From: Phyllobacterium brassicacearum
Lineage (GTDB): Bacteria > Pseudomonadota > Alphaproteobacteria > Rhizobiales > Rhizobiaceae
NCBI RefSeq assembly: GCF_003010955.1
Contig: NZ_PGGO01000087.1
Coordinates: forward strand, 1 to 64,000
DNA length: 64,000 nt
Direction of reading: 5' to 3'
Shown: piece by piece, positions 42,677-51,273 of the stretch
How positions within the stretch are numbered: position 1 is the first letter of the stretch
Layout of the letters: every line of letters starts with the position of its first letter
Made by a program: the position numbers and the translations under genes
Notes under the pieces: generated by a model
Database searches by the model: none
What the model saw: the letters and a program-made list of their open reading frames with translations, nothing else
Told to the model about the DNA's origin: nothing

Positions 42677-43459
42677 TCAGTAATCTCCGGCGATCTTGAA
42701 TATGGCTTCAGTCCGGTTCGTCGCTTTGAGTTTCTTCATTATATTGTGGATGTGCACCTTGACCGTGTTGGCCGCCAGCTGAAGTTCGAAGGCGATTGAT
42801 TTGTTGGCCTTCCCCTGACGCAACAAACGAATGATATCCCGCTCACGCTGGGTGAATAATGCGGCATCTCTCGTGTTCATCTTCTTTGCGAGCATGCCCT
42901 GGAGATCGCTTGTGTTCTCCGCAGCAATGAATATGCCACCCGCGACGGCCAGCGATATGGCCTCGATACAAACGTCAACGCCGACATTCGACGAAAGATA
43001 GCCCCTGATCCCAAAGTGCAGGGCTGTTGCTACCTGCTGCAGATCGTCATTATCGGATTGGATAATGACGGGTACGCCGCGAAAGGCTGAGACCAATTTC
43101 CTTATGCTTCGCCCAACCGGGCCATGCACGATGTTCTCACCGCCGGCATAAACAAGAATGGCTGAAAGCGGCACTGAACCGTAGCCGTGCACGGCATCGA
43201 TTGCATCAAACGTAGCAACGTGAAAGCCAAGCCCGCTCATTTGCAGTGTTCGCGCCAGACATTCGCGGGCCAGAACCCTGCCGTCAACAATGGCCAGAAC
43301 AGGAGTGTGGGCCGAGGCTGTCTCGCGGCCACGCTCGCCGGCACTGGCGAGCGTGGCGCGGTCCCCCTCTGTAAAGGCCGCAATGCCCTGACTGTGATAG
43401 TCCACAGTAGTTCGGGACAGCATCATTTCCCCCTCATCGACGATCATCGAGCCTTTCAT
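42677..43459 (-). CDS. NarL/LuxR-type regulator with a degenerate receiver
   Basis: 260 residues. The C-terminal LuxR helix-turn-helix is intact (LFTQRERDIIRLLRQGKANKSIA, then VKVHIHNIMKKLKATNRTEA). The preceding domain follows the receiver fold (VLAIVDGRVLARECLARTLQ, GVPVIIQSDNDD, GIRGYLSSNVGVDVC) but the phosphoacceptor Asp is replaced (ILVYAGG) and the conserved Lys is absent, so it is unlikely to be phosphorylated. ATG 43459 after GAGGA. Neighbour of another LuxR-type gene. Confidence 0.83.
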   Translation of the reverse strand: MKGSMIVDEGEMMLSRTTVDYHSQGIAAFTEGDRATLASAGERGRETASAHTPVLAIVDGRVLARECLARTLQMSGLGFHVATFDAIDAVHGYGSVPLSAILVYAGGENIVHGPVGRSIRKLVSAFRGVPVIIQSDNDDLQQVATALHFGIRGYLSSNVGVDVCIEAISLAVAGGIFIAAENTSDLQGMLAKKMNTRDAALFTQRERDIIRLLRQGKANKSIAFELQLAANTVKVHIHNIMKKLKATNRTEAIFKIAGDY

Positions 43460-43615
43460 AGGAAAATCCTCAATGATCGCAGTCCTGACTGCTGCCGATC
43501 GGCTCTGTGCAGACGGGTATTCTTCGACACCACTGGTTGGCGTTAAGCACTCTTGCCTATTTTATTTCACTCCGCTTCACCCCTGAGGGTTAAGCCAGCG
43601 ACACAAAGTTACACG

Positions 43616-44716
43616 CTAATTGGACGACAGAAATGTCACGAGCCGCAACAGTTCGACATGGCTACGCACGTTGGCCTTTGCGTACAGGCTCTTCACCTGT
43701 GATCTGATCGTTTCCCTCGACAGCCCGGCATCCGCGGCAATCCCGTCAACGGACTTACCCGAGAACAGGCCGCGCAACGCCCGGGTTTCCGCCGCGGTCA
43801 GCATGTAGCGATTGGAAAAATCGCGAAGATCGGCCGGCGAGTAGCGGTTGCTGCGCGGCTCAAGCAGAAGGACCGCCGTTGGCCCTTCAAAAAGCGATGA
43901 CAGCTGGTCTTTCTGAACGCCTATGATCGTCATCCTTATGTTGTCGAGCAAGAACGTCTGGAACTTCGGCGCTTGATTGCAGCTGCCGAGCACTCTGTAC
44001 AACATGCGGTTGGCCACTGACGAGTGTATCTGGAGCTTGCCGCTGAATGACAGACGTATGTCGATACCTTCATCAAGCATCGCCTGGGCGCGTGGGGATA
44101 TCGTCTTGATGGCACCGCCAGCTCCAACGACAACGACCCCCACGTCAAACAGGTCCAGCAGTCTCGTTCCGGCCTGGGCGACCGATCTGTGAATGGAAGC
44201 CGCCTGATAATGCTGAAAGACGCGCGCGAGGTGCGGCGCAAGTCTGGTCAACAGTTGGGCTGACGGCAGGTTTTGGTTGTGCTCTTTCCTGCATGTAAGC
44301 ACGCTGAGAAAAAACGACCGATCCTGGTCGCGCAGGATCGTGACTCCAACCGCAGATTTTGCCCCCATGGGCAACAGGTAGTCATTGTAAAATTCAGTCT
44401 TCTCAAGCTCGTCATGCGCAAGCATCTGGCTTGCAGTGACGCCGACGCCGATCTGTCTTTTCAATGCCTTGGGCATCCAGGGATTAAGACGGGAATAATA
44501 GTTGTTGTAATCATTGACCTGCTGCTCGGTGAGCCCTGATTGGAGCGAAAACGCTCCTGCACCAGACGCACGATCATGAAAAAACAGCGTCGACCGTCCT
44601 TCGGGTATGGTCATAGCCAGCCGGTCGAGGAACTGTTGCCAACTCGTTTCCTCTAACAATGACGAATAAATCAGATCGACCAATTCATTGTCGACCGCAT
44701 TCAAGTCATGTCTCAT
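43616..44716 (-). CDS. LuxR-family regulator with a PAS/GAF-like sensor half
   Basis: 366 residues. A long N-terminal region (about 290 residues; the part around LFDVGVVVVGAGGAIKTISPRA looks PAS-like) precedes a LuxR DNA-binding domain (LTAAETRALRGLFSGKSVDGIA, then SRETIRSQVKSLYAKANV). It has no acyl-homoserine-lactone pocket that I can recognise and no luxI lies nearby. ATG 44716. It precedes, in the same orientation, the degenerate-receiver regulator. Confidence 0.82.
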   Translation of the reverse strand: MRHDLNAVDNELVDLIYSSLLEETSWQQFLDRLAMTIPEGRSTLFFHDRASGAGAFSLQSGLTEQQVNDYNNYYSRLNPWMPKALKRQIGVGVTASQMLAHDELEKTEFYNDYLLPMGAKSAVGVTILRDQDRSFFLSVLTCRKEHNQNLPSAQLLTRLAPHLARVFQHYQAASIHRSVAQAGTRLLDLFDVGVVVVGAGGAIKTISPRAQAMLDEGIDIRLSFSGKLQIHSSVANRMLYRVLGSCNQAPKFQTFLLDNIRMTIIGVQKDQLSSLFEGPTAVLLLEPRSNRYSPADLRDFSNRYMLTAAETRALRGLFSGKSVDGIAADAGLSRETIRSQVKSLYAKANVRSHVELLRLVTFLSSN

Positions 44717-44865
44717 CCCGGACCGCCTGAACTTTGTAGCGCGGGTACAGTTTCCGTTGAACAGCAACAAATGGGCATGCGGCAATTAGATGGCGTCAGG
44801 ATACGCACTGACAGTGATTTTTGCAACCAACACGAGCAGCCACTAATTCAGCCAAAGGGGGAGCT

Positions 44866-44907
44866 GAGGCGCTTCTCTTACCCCAGAACTCGGGTGAGCA
44901 GCGCCTC
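44866..44907 (-). terminator. Hairpin downstream of the heme peroxidase gene
   Basis: GAGGCGCT (44866-44873) pairs with AGCGCCTC (44900-44907), with further pairing inside (TACCC/GGGTG). On the minus strand it follows the peroxidase stop codon by about 10 bases but is followed only by AGCTCCCCCTTT, a poor U-tract. Confidence 0.45.
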
Positions 44908-44916
44908 TCTTGCGTG

Positions 44917-46515
44917 TCAATCGCCAATGGGATTGACGTCATCAACGAAGCGAAGAAGGTCGGCCATGGTGAAGTTTCCAGCCTGCTTCGAGGGCAGCGT
45001 CGGCTTCCAGTTTGCACGCTGCCAAAGATATGAGTTCTGATCGCCTTGGACGAGACCGACGAACACTTCCGATATGATCGTCGAGCCGACCGGTCCGAGC
45101 CGTTCTCCGTTGTGCCGAACCTTGGCCTCCTTCAGGATGTAGTACCAAAGCGGCGTCGAAGTGTGCAGGCCCTTGGCCTTTGCAACCGCTCCATCAGTGC
45201 CGGACGCAATCTCGTCGGGGGTGAGCGGGTTCTTTATCTTCATACGCGTCGCCACCGATTGACCTGAAGGCAGGCCCAGATTGACGCCGCGTTTCAGATT
45301 GCGGAACGCCAAATTGCCCCCGCCGCCGGGCAGGCCATGCAAAGAAGAGGCAAGGAATGGGTCGATACGCCTCGAAGAATTGATCTCTACATGCGCGCCG
45401 CCCATGTCCCCCAGTTCATGGAAACGCCGCCAGTCGATAATCCAGTTGCTGGGCAGCGTCGGGAAGGCTGTATTGGGCGGCGTTGTCGGCGGTGTTGGAG
45501 CAAGGTCGCCGACCAGCCCACCGGACAGACCGGTGAATTCGAAAAACAGGAAGAAATCCGCTGCGGTAAACACCCGGTTATGCGCATATCGCTGGCGGAC
45601 CATGCTGTGCCCCAGCCGATAGGCGGCCGCCGAAAACTCGACGGGCATGAATGGCACACGCTTGAAGCGGTAGAACTTCCGGCCATCATGCAAGATCTTG
45701 GCGACGATACCAGGCTCCGTAAGCCGTTCGACCCAGTCATGCAGCACCATCCACTGATAATGCCACGTCACAAGTTTGCGGGCTTCGGCGAAAACGTCTG
45801 CCGGCGGATTGGGATCTGCGCTGATTCTGTCACATACTTTGTTGTGAAATTTCAGCATCGCCACATGGGTCTGCGCGACAAGCAGATTTTCATCGTTTCG
45901 GTGATCCGCGATGAGGGCAAAGCCTTCGGGACTGCGGGGCAGGTCATTGCGGAAAGCGCCCTCTCCCGAGTTGAAATTCTTTCCGATCAGGAACTTTGGC
46001 CCATGCTTCCGACCGGACCCTTCGCCCGGATTGCGGGCATAGAGGTGCGGGCCTCCATCTGGTCCAAGCCCGTATATGGCATCAAGGTCCAGGCTGGGAG
46101 TTCTGAAATTCTCGATGCCGAGAGGATCCTTTTCCTTGTCGCCAAGGGAGGTCAGATCAAGCGTTATGTCGTGATCGACGAATTGCCCGAGATAGGTGAA
46201 ACCCGCCGGGATCTTTGGATTGTTTCCCGCTGCGATGTTGGGGTCATTATCGATCATGGCATCGGCAAGAGCTTGAAGCTTTTCGTCGCTTATCGCCAAT
46301 GCGGGCAGTTTAGGAAACATCCGGCCGAACATGCCGGGGTCCTTGTTGCCCGACAGCGCATCGAGCAATTGCCGTGTCGCGTGCCTGCCCGCCACACCAT
46401 GACCGGGCGTCGTCTTGACCGCCTGAACTTTCGTTTCAAGTGTCGCCAGCAGCTCGATGGGCAGGCCCAACGGCCCTGATTTCTTCGCAGTTGTCGTCCT
46501 GGTTTTCAAAGACAT
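44917..46515 (-). CDS. Animal-type heme peroxidase (cyclooxygenase-peroxidase superfamily)
   Basis: 532 residues without a signal peptide. Catalytic residues match mammalian myeloperoxidase positions: QFVDHD with Q111, D114 (heme ester), distal H115 and D116; distal Arg and Glu in HRNDE (R206, E209); proximal His H303 in AAYRLGHSMVR. The superfamily includes animal peroxidases, prostaglandin synthases and fatty acid dioxygenases. ATG 46515 follows AAAGAGGAGAA; an upstream in-frame start at 46626 is less likely. It is divergent from the patatin gene, so the pair may share control. Substrate may be halide, peroxide or fatty acid. Confidence 0.88.
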   Translation of the reverse strand: MSLKTRTTTAKKSGPLGLPIELLATLETKVQAVKTTPGHGVAGRHATRQLLDALSGNKDPGMFGRMFPKLPALAISDEKLQALADAMIDNDPNIAAGNNPKIPAGFTYLGQFVDHDITLDLTSLGDKEKDPLGIENFRTPSLDLDAIYGLGPDGGPHLYARNPGEGSGRKHGPKFLIGKNFNSGEGAFRNDLPRSPEGFALIADHRNDENLLVAQTHVAMLKFHNKVCDRISADPNPPADVFAEARKLVTWHYQWMVLHDWVERLTEPGIVAKILHDGRKFYRFKRVPFMPVEFSAAAYRLGHSMVRQRYAHNRVFTAADFFLFFEFTGLSGGLVGDLAPTPPTTPPNTAFPTLPSNWIIDWRRFHELGDMGGAHVEINSSRRIDPFLASSLHGLPGGGGNLAFRNLKRGVNLGLPSGQSVATRMKIKNPLTPDEIASGTDGAVAKAKGLHTSTPLWYYILKEAKVRHNGERLGPVGSTIISEVFVGLVQGDQNSYLWQRANWKPTLPSKQAGNFTMADLLRFVDDVNPIGD

Positions 46516-46778
46516 TGCGTTTCTCCTCTTTGCTATCGTCAAGCCGATGCTCGAAGTGCCCCCAGATCGACGAGGAATGGATTTGCGCGCGCCAATTTTG
46601 GCTGAATCACTTACTATTTTATTCAATATTTTTTATGTATATCCATTCGACGCACTCAAAAAACTACAGGCCGGAAATTGATTAAACCATTGGTCGAAAA
46701 GTATTAGCCTATTCTCATTAGGTCAGAATTCGCTTAATTATTGCTATTGTCCATTCTGAAGCCGAGGCGGAGGAAAAG

Positions 46779-49445
46779 ATGAGCACGACGGATCCCGACG
46801 TGGGCAACAAGGGAATAGCTTTTGATCAGGTGCTCTTCGACGAATTCAAGGCGATCGCAGAACGCCGTCAAGCGCTGGGGCTATCGATCGTAGCCTCAGC
46901 CGGCGCATCCAAGTCGGTTCCACAGGAAATTTTTGGCGTGGCTCTTTCCGGTGGCGGGGTGCGATCCGCCTGCTTCTGCCTTGGCGCGCTGCAGGCGCTT
47001 GACCGGTACAAGCTGATCCCGAGGATTGATTATCTTTCGACCGTTTCAGGTGGCGGCTACATTGGCGCAAGCATGGTATCGGCACTCACCCGCAGCAATG
47101 GCGAGTTCCCGTTCGCGGTGGCCGAGCAGGAAAATGGCGACGTCCGCGATAACGAACCGGTCAGCCACATCCGTGACCACAGCCGCTACCTTGCACCCAA
47201 GGGCCTGTCTGACCTTCTCCTGACTGTGGCAATCGTCCTGAGGGGACTGGCGGTTAACCTGCTGCTCGTGCTGTCGGTGCTCTTTCCGCTCGCGACCCTC
47301 ATTATCCTTGCCAACCCGACCGTTTCTCATCTCAGACACAACGTGCTTTATGATCTGGTGCGCTATTTCGAGCCCCCCGCGGGCTGGAAGGCAGAAACCG
47401 TTACCTCGGCGTACAGCTATCTGCTTGATCCGTTCCTGCTGACAAAGATGACAGGCGTCCTGCTGCTGCTCTTTCTCATCGCCTGGGGGCTGCGCCGATC
47501 CTATCTGGAAAGGCACAGTACCCAAAGGCCGCTGCGCATCTCCGAGCCCAGAAGCCGATGGACACGCGCGGGAGCGTTGCTGATCGTCCTGTTCGTGCTT
47601 GCGATTATCATCGAGGTTCAGTCCCGCATCCTCGCCTGGATCATTGAATGGTTCACACAAGATGGACCAACCGGAGCAAGCATCGTTTCATTTGGCAGCG
47701 CACTCATGACGATTATAGCGAGCGTGGCGCTTTTCCAGGAAAGACTGGTCAGCTGGATCCAGAAGGCTCTCAACAACCCGACGATAGGCGCGCGAATACA
47801 GGCATGGTGCGCGAAGCTGGCACTCTATGCGGCTGCCCTGGCATTGCCGGCACTGATCTATCTGTTGTTCCTGACCTTGTGCGTCTGGGGAATTGCTACA
47901 GCGGCAGGCACATATCCGCTCGCCCCGACCGCTCTCAGCGATAGCAGTATCGGTCTCGCCCGCTACGTCGGCCTTGCCCTGCTCGTCTGTATCGTGTTCT
48001 GGCTGGTGCTGTTGCTGACGCGCCAGACGGGAAGGGAGATTTTTTCGAGCATGAAGGCGACGTTACTTGAACATCGCTGGCGCAGCCTGTTCGTGATCGT
48101 CCTGATACTGATGTTCGCCGCTGCATTGACGGCGATAGCCATCGCAACAAGGGCACCCGGCACATCCTGGTTCATGCTGTACAATTACCTGGCCATTTCT
48201 GCCTTCATCGGCTTTCTGGCGATGAACTTCGCCGAGAACGCCAATGCACTGCATCGCCTATACCGCGATCGCCTGAACATCGCTTTCAGACTTGGAAAGG
48301 GCCGGTTGGGCATAGCTCCGCTGCCGCTCACTGAATTGGGAACAAAATCACCTTATCTCCTTGTCAACGGCACCCTCAATGTCCGCCGTTCGACCCCGAA
48401 AAGGCAGCAAGGGACCGCAATCCCCGAACCGGTCACCGAAAGCGACGGAGCAACAAGAGCCAGCACATTGCCCAGTACCGATCCGGCGAAACGTGGGCGC
48501 AATGCCGAGTTTTTCCTGTTCTCCAAAGGCTTTGTCGGCAGCGACGCCACCGGATACGCCTCGACCGGGGCAATGACTGCGAACGAGCCACAGCTCGATC
48601 TGGCAACGGCAGCCGCCATTTCGGGAGCTGCCGTTTCGTCCAGTATGGGGCGTGTCGGCATCGGAATTCTCAGCCCGACGCTCGCACTTCTCAATTTGCG
48701 GCTCGGCTATTGGCTGCGCAATCCACGCTATGTCGAGGATGTGCAAAATGCGGCGCCGCAGGGTGCTGCGCGGCCGGCAGAGCGGGTCAAGGCAAGCTGG
48801 TACGATTTGTTCCGCTTTTACCTCGCGGCTGAGGCCTTCGGCATCCTTCGGTCGGACAGTTCGCGCATATTCGTCAGCGACGGCGGGCACATCGACAATA
48901 GCGGGCTTTATCAATTGCTCAAACGCAAGTGCCAGATGATCGTGGTGATCGACGCGGAAGCTGATCCGGCCATGAATTTCGGTGCGCTGGTCGATGTGCA
49001 GCGGTTCGCGCGCATCGATCTCGGGATCAGGATCGCCATTGACTGGGAAGCGATGCGGGAGGCCATGTTGCGCCGTTCCGCCGACAGATCCAAACGCATT
49101 CCAGCCGACGACGAGGCCCACTGTCAGCATTTTGCCGTGGGAAAAATCATCTACGACCAGGCTGGCACCGAGGGTATTCTTGTTTACGTGAAGGCGTCGG
49201 TTACCGGCGATGAACCTGACTATGTTCTGGATTACGAACGCCGCTATCCGCTTTTTCCGCATGAATCCACGGGTGATCAGTTCTTTTCAGAGGAACAGAT
49301 GGAAGCCTATCGCTCGCTTGGCTTCCACGCCACCAATTGTGCGCTCAAGGAGCCGAAGTCAAAGGCCATCGGGCCTGTCCCGCAGGCAACGCTGATCTCC
49401 GAGCTGAAGCGGCGTCTCGGCATCGCCGGACAGACGATCAGCTGA
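46779..49445 (+). CDS. Membrane patatin-like phospholipase with a large insertion
   Basis: 888 residues. The patatin oxyanion motif ALSGGGVRSACFCLGALQAL (GGGVR 58-62) and nucleophile segment STVSGGGYIGAS (S90) are N-terminal, while the catalytic Asp is in SDGGHIDNSG at residue 701. Between them, from about 145 to 505, lie six to nine transmembrane helices. The patatin fold is thus split by a membrane domain, which would place the active site at the inner face of the membrane. Activity is expected on phospholipid acyl chains. Start ATG 46779 follows GGAGGAAAAG. Confidence 0.88.
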   Translation: MSTTDPDVGNKGIAFDQVLFDEFKAIAERRQALGLSIVASAGASKSVPQEIFGVALSGGGVRSACFCLGALQALDRYKLIPRIDYLSTVSGGGYIGASMVSALTRSNGEFPFAVAEQENGDVRDNEPVSHIRDHSRYLAPKGLSDLLLTVAIVLRGLAVNLLLVLSVLFPLATLIILANPTVSHLRHNVLYDLVRYFEPPAGWKAETVTSAYSYLLDPFLLTKMTGVLLLLFLIAWGLRRSYLERHSTQRPLRISEPRSRWTRAGALLIVLFVLAIIIEVQSRILAWIIEWFTQDGPTGASIVSFGSALMTIIASVALFQERLVSWIQKALNNPTIGARIQAWCAKLALYAAALALPALIYLLFLTLCVWGIATAAGTYPLAPTALSDSSIGLARYVGLALLVCIVFWLVLLLTRQTGREIFSSMKATLLEHRWRSLFVIVLILMFAAALTAIAIATRAPGTSWFMLYNYLAISAFIGFLAMNFAENANALHRLYRDRLNIAFRLGKGRLGIAPLPLTELGTKSPYLLVNGTLNVRRSTPKRQQGTAIPEPVTESDGATRASTLPSTDPAKRGRNAEFFLFSKGFVGSDATGYASTGAMTANEPQLDLATAAAISGAAVSSSMGRVGIGILSPTLALLNLRLGYWLRNPRYVEDVQNAAPQGAARPAERVKASWYDLFRFYLAAEAFGILRSDSSRIFVSDGGHIDNSGLYQLLKRKCQMIVVIDAEADPAMNFGALVDVQRFARIDLGIRIAIDWEAMREAMLRRSADRSKRIPADDEAHCQHFAVGKIIYDQAGTEGILVYVKASVTGDEPDYVLDYERRYPLFPHESTGDQFFSEEQMEAYRSLGFHATNCALKEPKSKAIGPVPQATLISELKRRLGIAGQTIS

Positions 49446-49494
49446 GATCGAAAACGCTGTATAGACCAGCGTCTCCAAGACCTCCCGGAAGGTC

Positions 49495-51093
49495 TCAGCG
49501 CATCCAGAAGGGCGTCGTGCGACTGAACTTCCGCCACCTGCCATGCATCCGGTCGGCACCGGCGAGTGCAACATGCCCCTGCCAGCCGATGACCGCGCCG
49601 ATGGCCCGATGCACATCGGGATTACGATTGCTCTCCCGTAGATCGGCCAATAGGTCCCGCGAGGTTATGATGTCATTGGCTTCACCCAGGACATCCTGCA
49701 GGCGGGACAACTGCTTCAGATATTTCTTGGTTGAAGCCTGATCGGAATACAGCGGCAGGAAGAACTCCGCAGTGTATCGCAGTTTTTTCAGCGTGATCCG
49801 CAGCTTGTGGCGCGCTTCCGGGCGGAGATGACGGAAGTGACGGCCGCGCTTGAGTGCCTTGCGCTCGAGGCTGCTAAGGACACGCGAAGCAAACCTCGTC
49901 AGCGGCTCGGCAAGGATCGCCAGATCCTCGCTTGCGACATCGTTTCGCCAGTTCCTCTGCTCGATTGCAAGCCCCAGCGACAATAGAAAGCGGTTCGTCC
50001 GCGGATCGGATAGGCTATGCCGCACTGCCTGATAGCCCTTTTCCCGGAATGGCGCGCTCGCCTCGCGCAATGTGGAGAACTCGATATCGGGAAGGTCGGC
50101 CTTTTCGATATCGGTGAGCGTTAAATCGACAAAGACATCCCAGTTACGGGCAGGTCCGAGCGTTCGCGCGAATCTTTGGGCCTCGGCATCGAGCGCCTGC
50201 AGCGACGGTGATTCCAGTTCGCGCCGCAAGAAATACAGGGCCGTCCGCAACCGCCGCAACGCTACCCGCAGCTGGTGGATACCTTCCGGCTCGCGCCCGT
50301 CTTCAGCGGCACAAAGATTTGCCAGTATCTGTTGCTGGCAGCCCGACAAGAGCTTGGCTATTCCCTCATCGACAGTGTCCTCGCGGCGAAGGCTCGACGA
50401 ACCGGCCTTCACGGCGGCCGGGTTGATATTCAACGCCAGTGCATACCCGCGAGAGGACTTGCTCTGGGTTTCAAGGCACAGCGGGGACACATCCATCAGG
50501 CCGAGGCCGAACTTGTAAAGTGTGGCGGCCCTGCCCTGTTTCAATTCGAGCTCGATCTCCGACAGCGGTTCCCGCTGCTCTCCGGCTTCAATGACCCCGT
50601 CGTCAAAGGCAATCTCGATCTGACCATCCGGCACATCGAGGGCAATCGCGTGCCGGCGTACCCTGGTGACGAAGACCGGCACGAGGTCATTGGCGGCGAT
50701 CGTGCTGAAAATCCCATCTATTTCGCCGGTTGGCAGCGCATCAAGATCTGGCGCTGGTGCCTCGACTGGCGATTCCCATTCATCGCGCGCCAGCGGATTC
50801 TTGACCGACAGGCGTTTGATCGTTTGGGTAAAGCGTTTGCCGCTTCGGCGCACCCGCAAGGAGAGACCAGCACCAAACAGCTGATGATCCGCCGTATCGT
50901 AGTAGGTTGCCTCCAGCCGGCGGATTGTTCCCTTGTTGCGGGCCGATTGCAGGACGGCAGGCGAGCTGCGGACAGCGTCGAGCGCTCCCGGCGGAGCGAG
51001 CAGTTTCAGCTCGGTTTCAACGGGAGCAGCGCTACGCTGAGCGGCATCGTCATCGCTTGACTGTTTCACCGTGTTGCGCACCGAAGTCGCCAT
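49495..51093 (-). CDS. CYTH-CHAD domain protein
   Basis: 532 residues in two parts. The N-terminal CYTH (triphosphate tunnel) domain has VETELK (ExExK at E26, E28, K30), then TYYDTADHQL and further charged strands; it binds triphosphates or polyphosphate with Mg2+. The C-terminal CHAD domain (about residues 260-520) is helical with conserved His/Lys/Arg (HQLRVALRRLRTAL, RHKLRITLKKLRY) and in other proteins binds polyphosphate. ATG 51093 follows GGGAGCTTG. Convergent with the patatin gene. Confidence 0.9.
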   Translation of the reverse strand: MATSVRNTVKQSSDDDAAQRSAAPVETELKLLAPPGALDAVRSSPAVLQSARNKGTIRRLEATYYDTADHQLFGAGLSLRVRRSGKRFTQTIKRLSVKNPLARDEWESPVEAPAPDLDALPTGEIDGIFSTIAANDLVPVFVTRVRRHAIALDVPDGQIEIAFDDGVIEAGEQREPLSEIELELKQGRAATLYKFGLGLMDVSPLCLETQSKSSRGYALALNINPAAVKAGSSSLRREDTVDEGIAKLLSGCQQQILANLCAAEDGREPEGIHQLRVALRRLRTALYFLRRELESPSLQALDAEAQRFARTLGPARNWDVFVDLTLTDIEKADLPDIEFSTLREASAPFREKGYQAVRHSLSDPRTNRFLLSLGLAIEQRNWRNDVASEDLAILAEPLTRFASRVLSSLERKALKRGRHFRHLRPEARHKLRITLKKLRYTAEFFLPLYSDQASTKKYLKQLSRLQDVLGEANDIITSRDLLADLRESNRNPDVHRAIGAVIGWQGHVALAGADRMHGRWRKFSRTTPFWMR

Positions 51094-51273
51094 ATTCAAG
51101 CTCCCGCCACCCAATCGCCCTGTTAAGACAATGACATACTATAGGAGCATACTAATCCGTAAACATATTACGCCGTAAACTCATTATTGCTAATGGCAGA
51201 CCGCGACGTTTCAATATTGAATGTGACGTCGAATGTCGCCAAAGTAGCACCGCGAGCCCTTGGGGGAGTAACG

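Noticed and set aside
45337-46479. Plus-strand open frame of about 380 codons opposite the heme peroxidase
   Set aside because: The minus strand encodes all peroxidase catalytic residues; the opposite frame has no ribosome site or family pattern.
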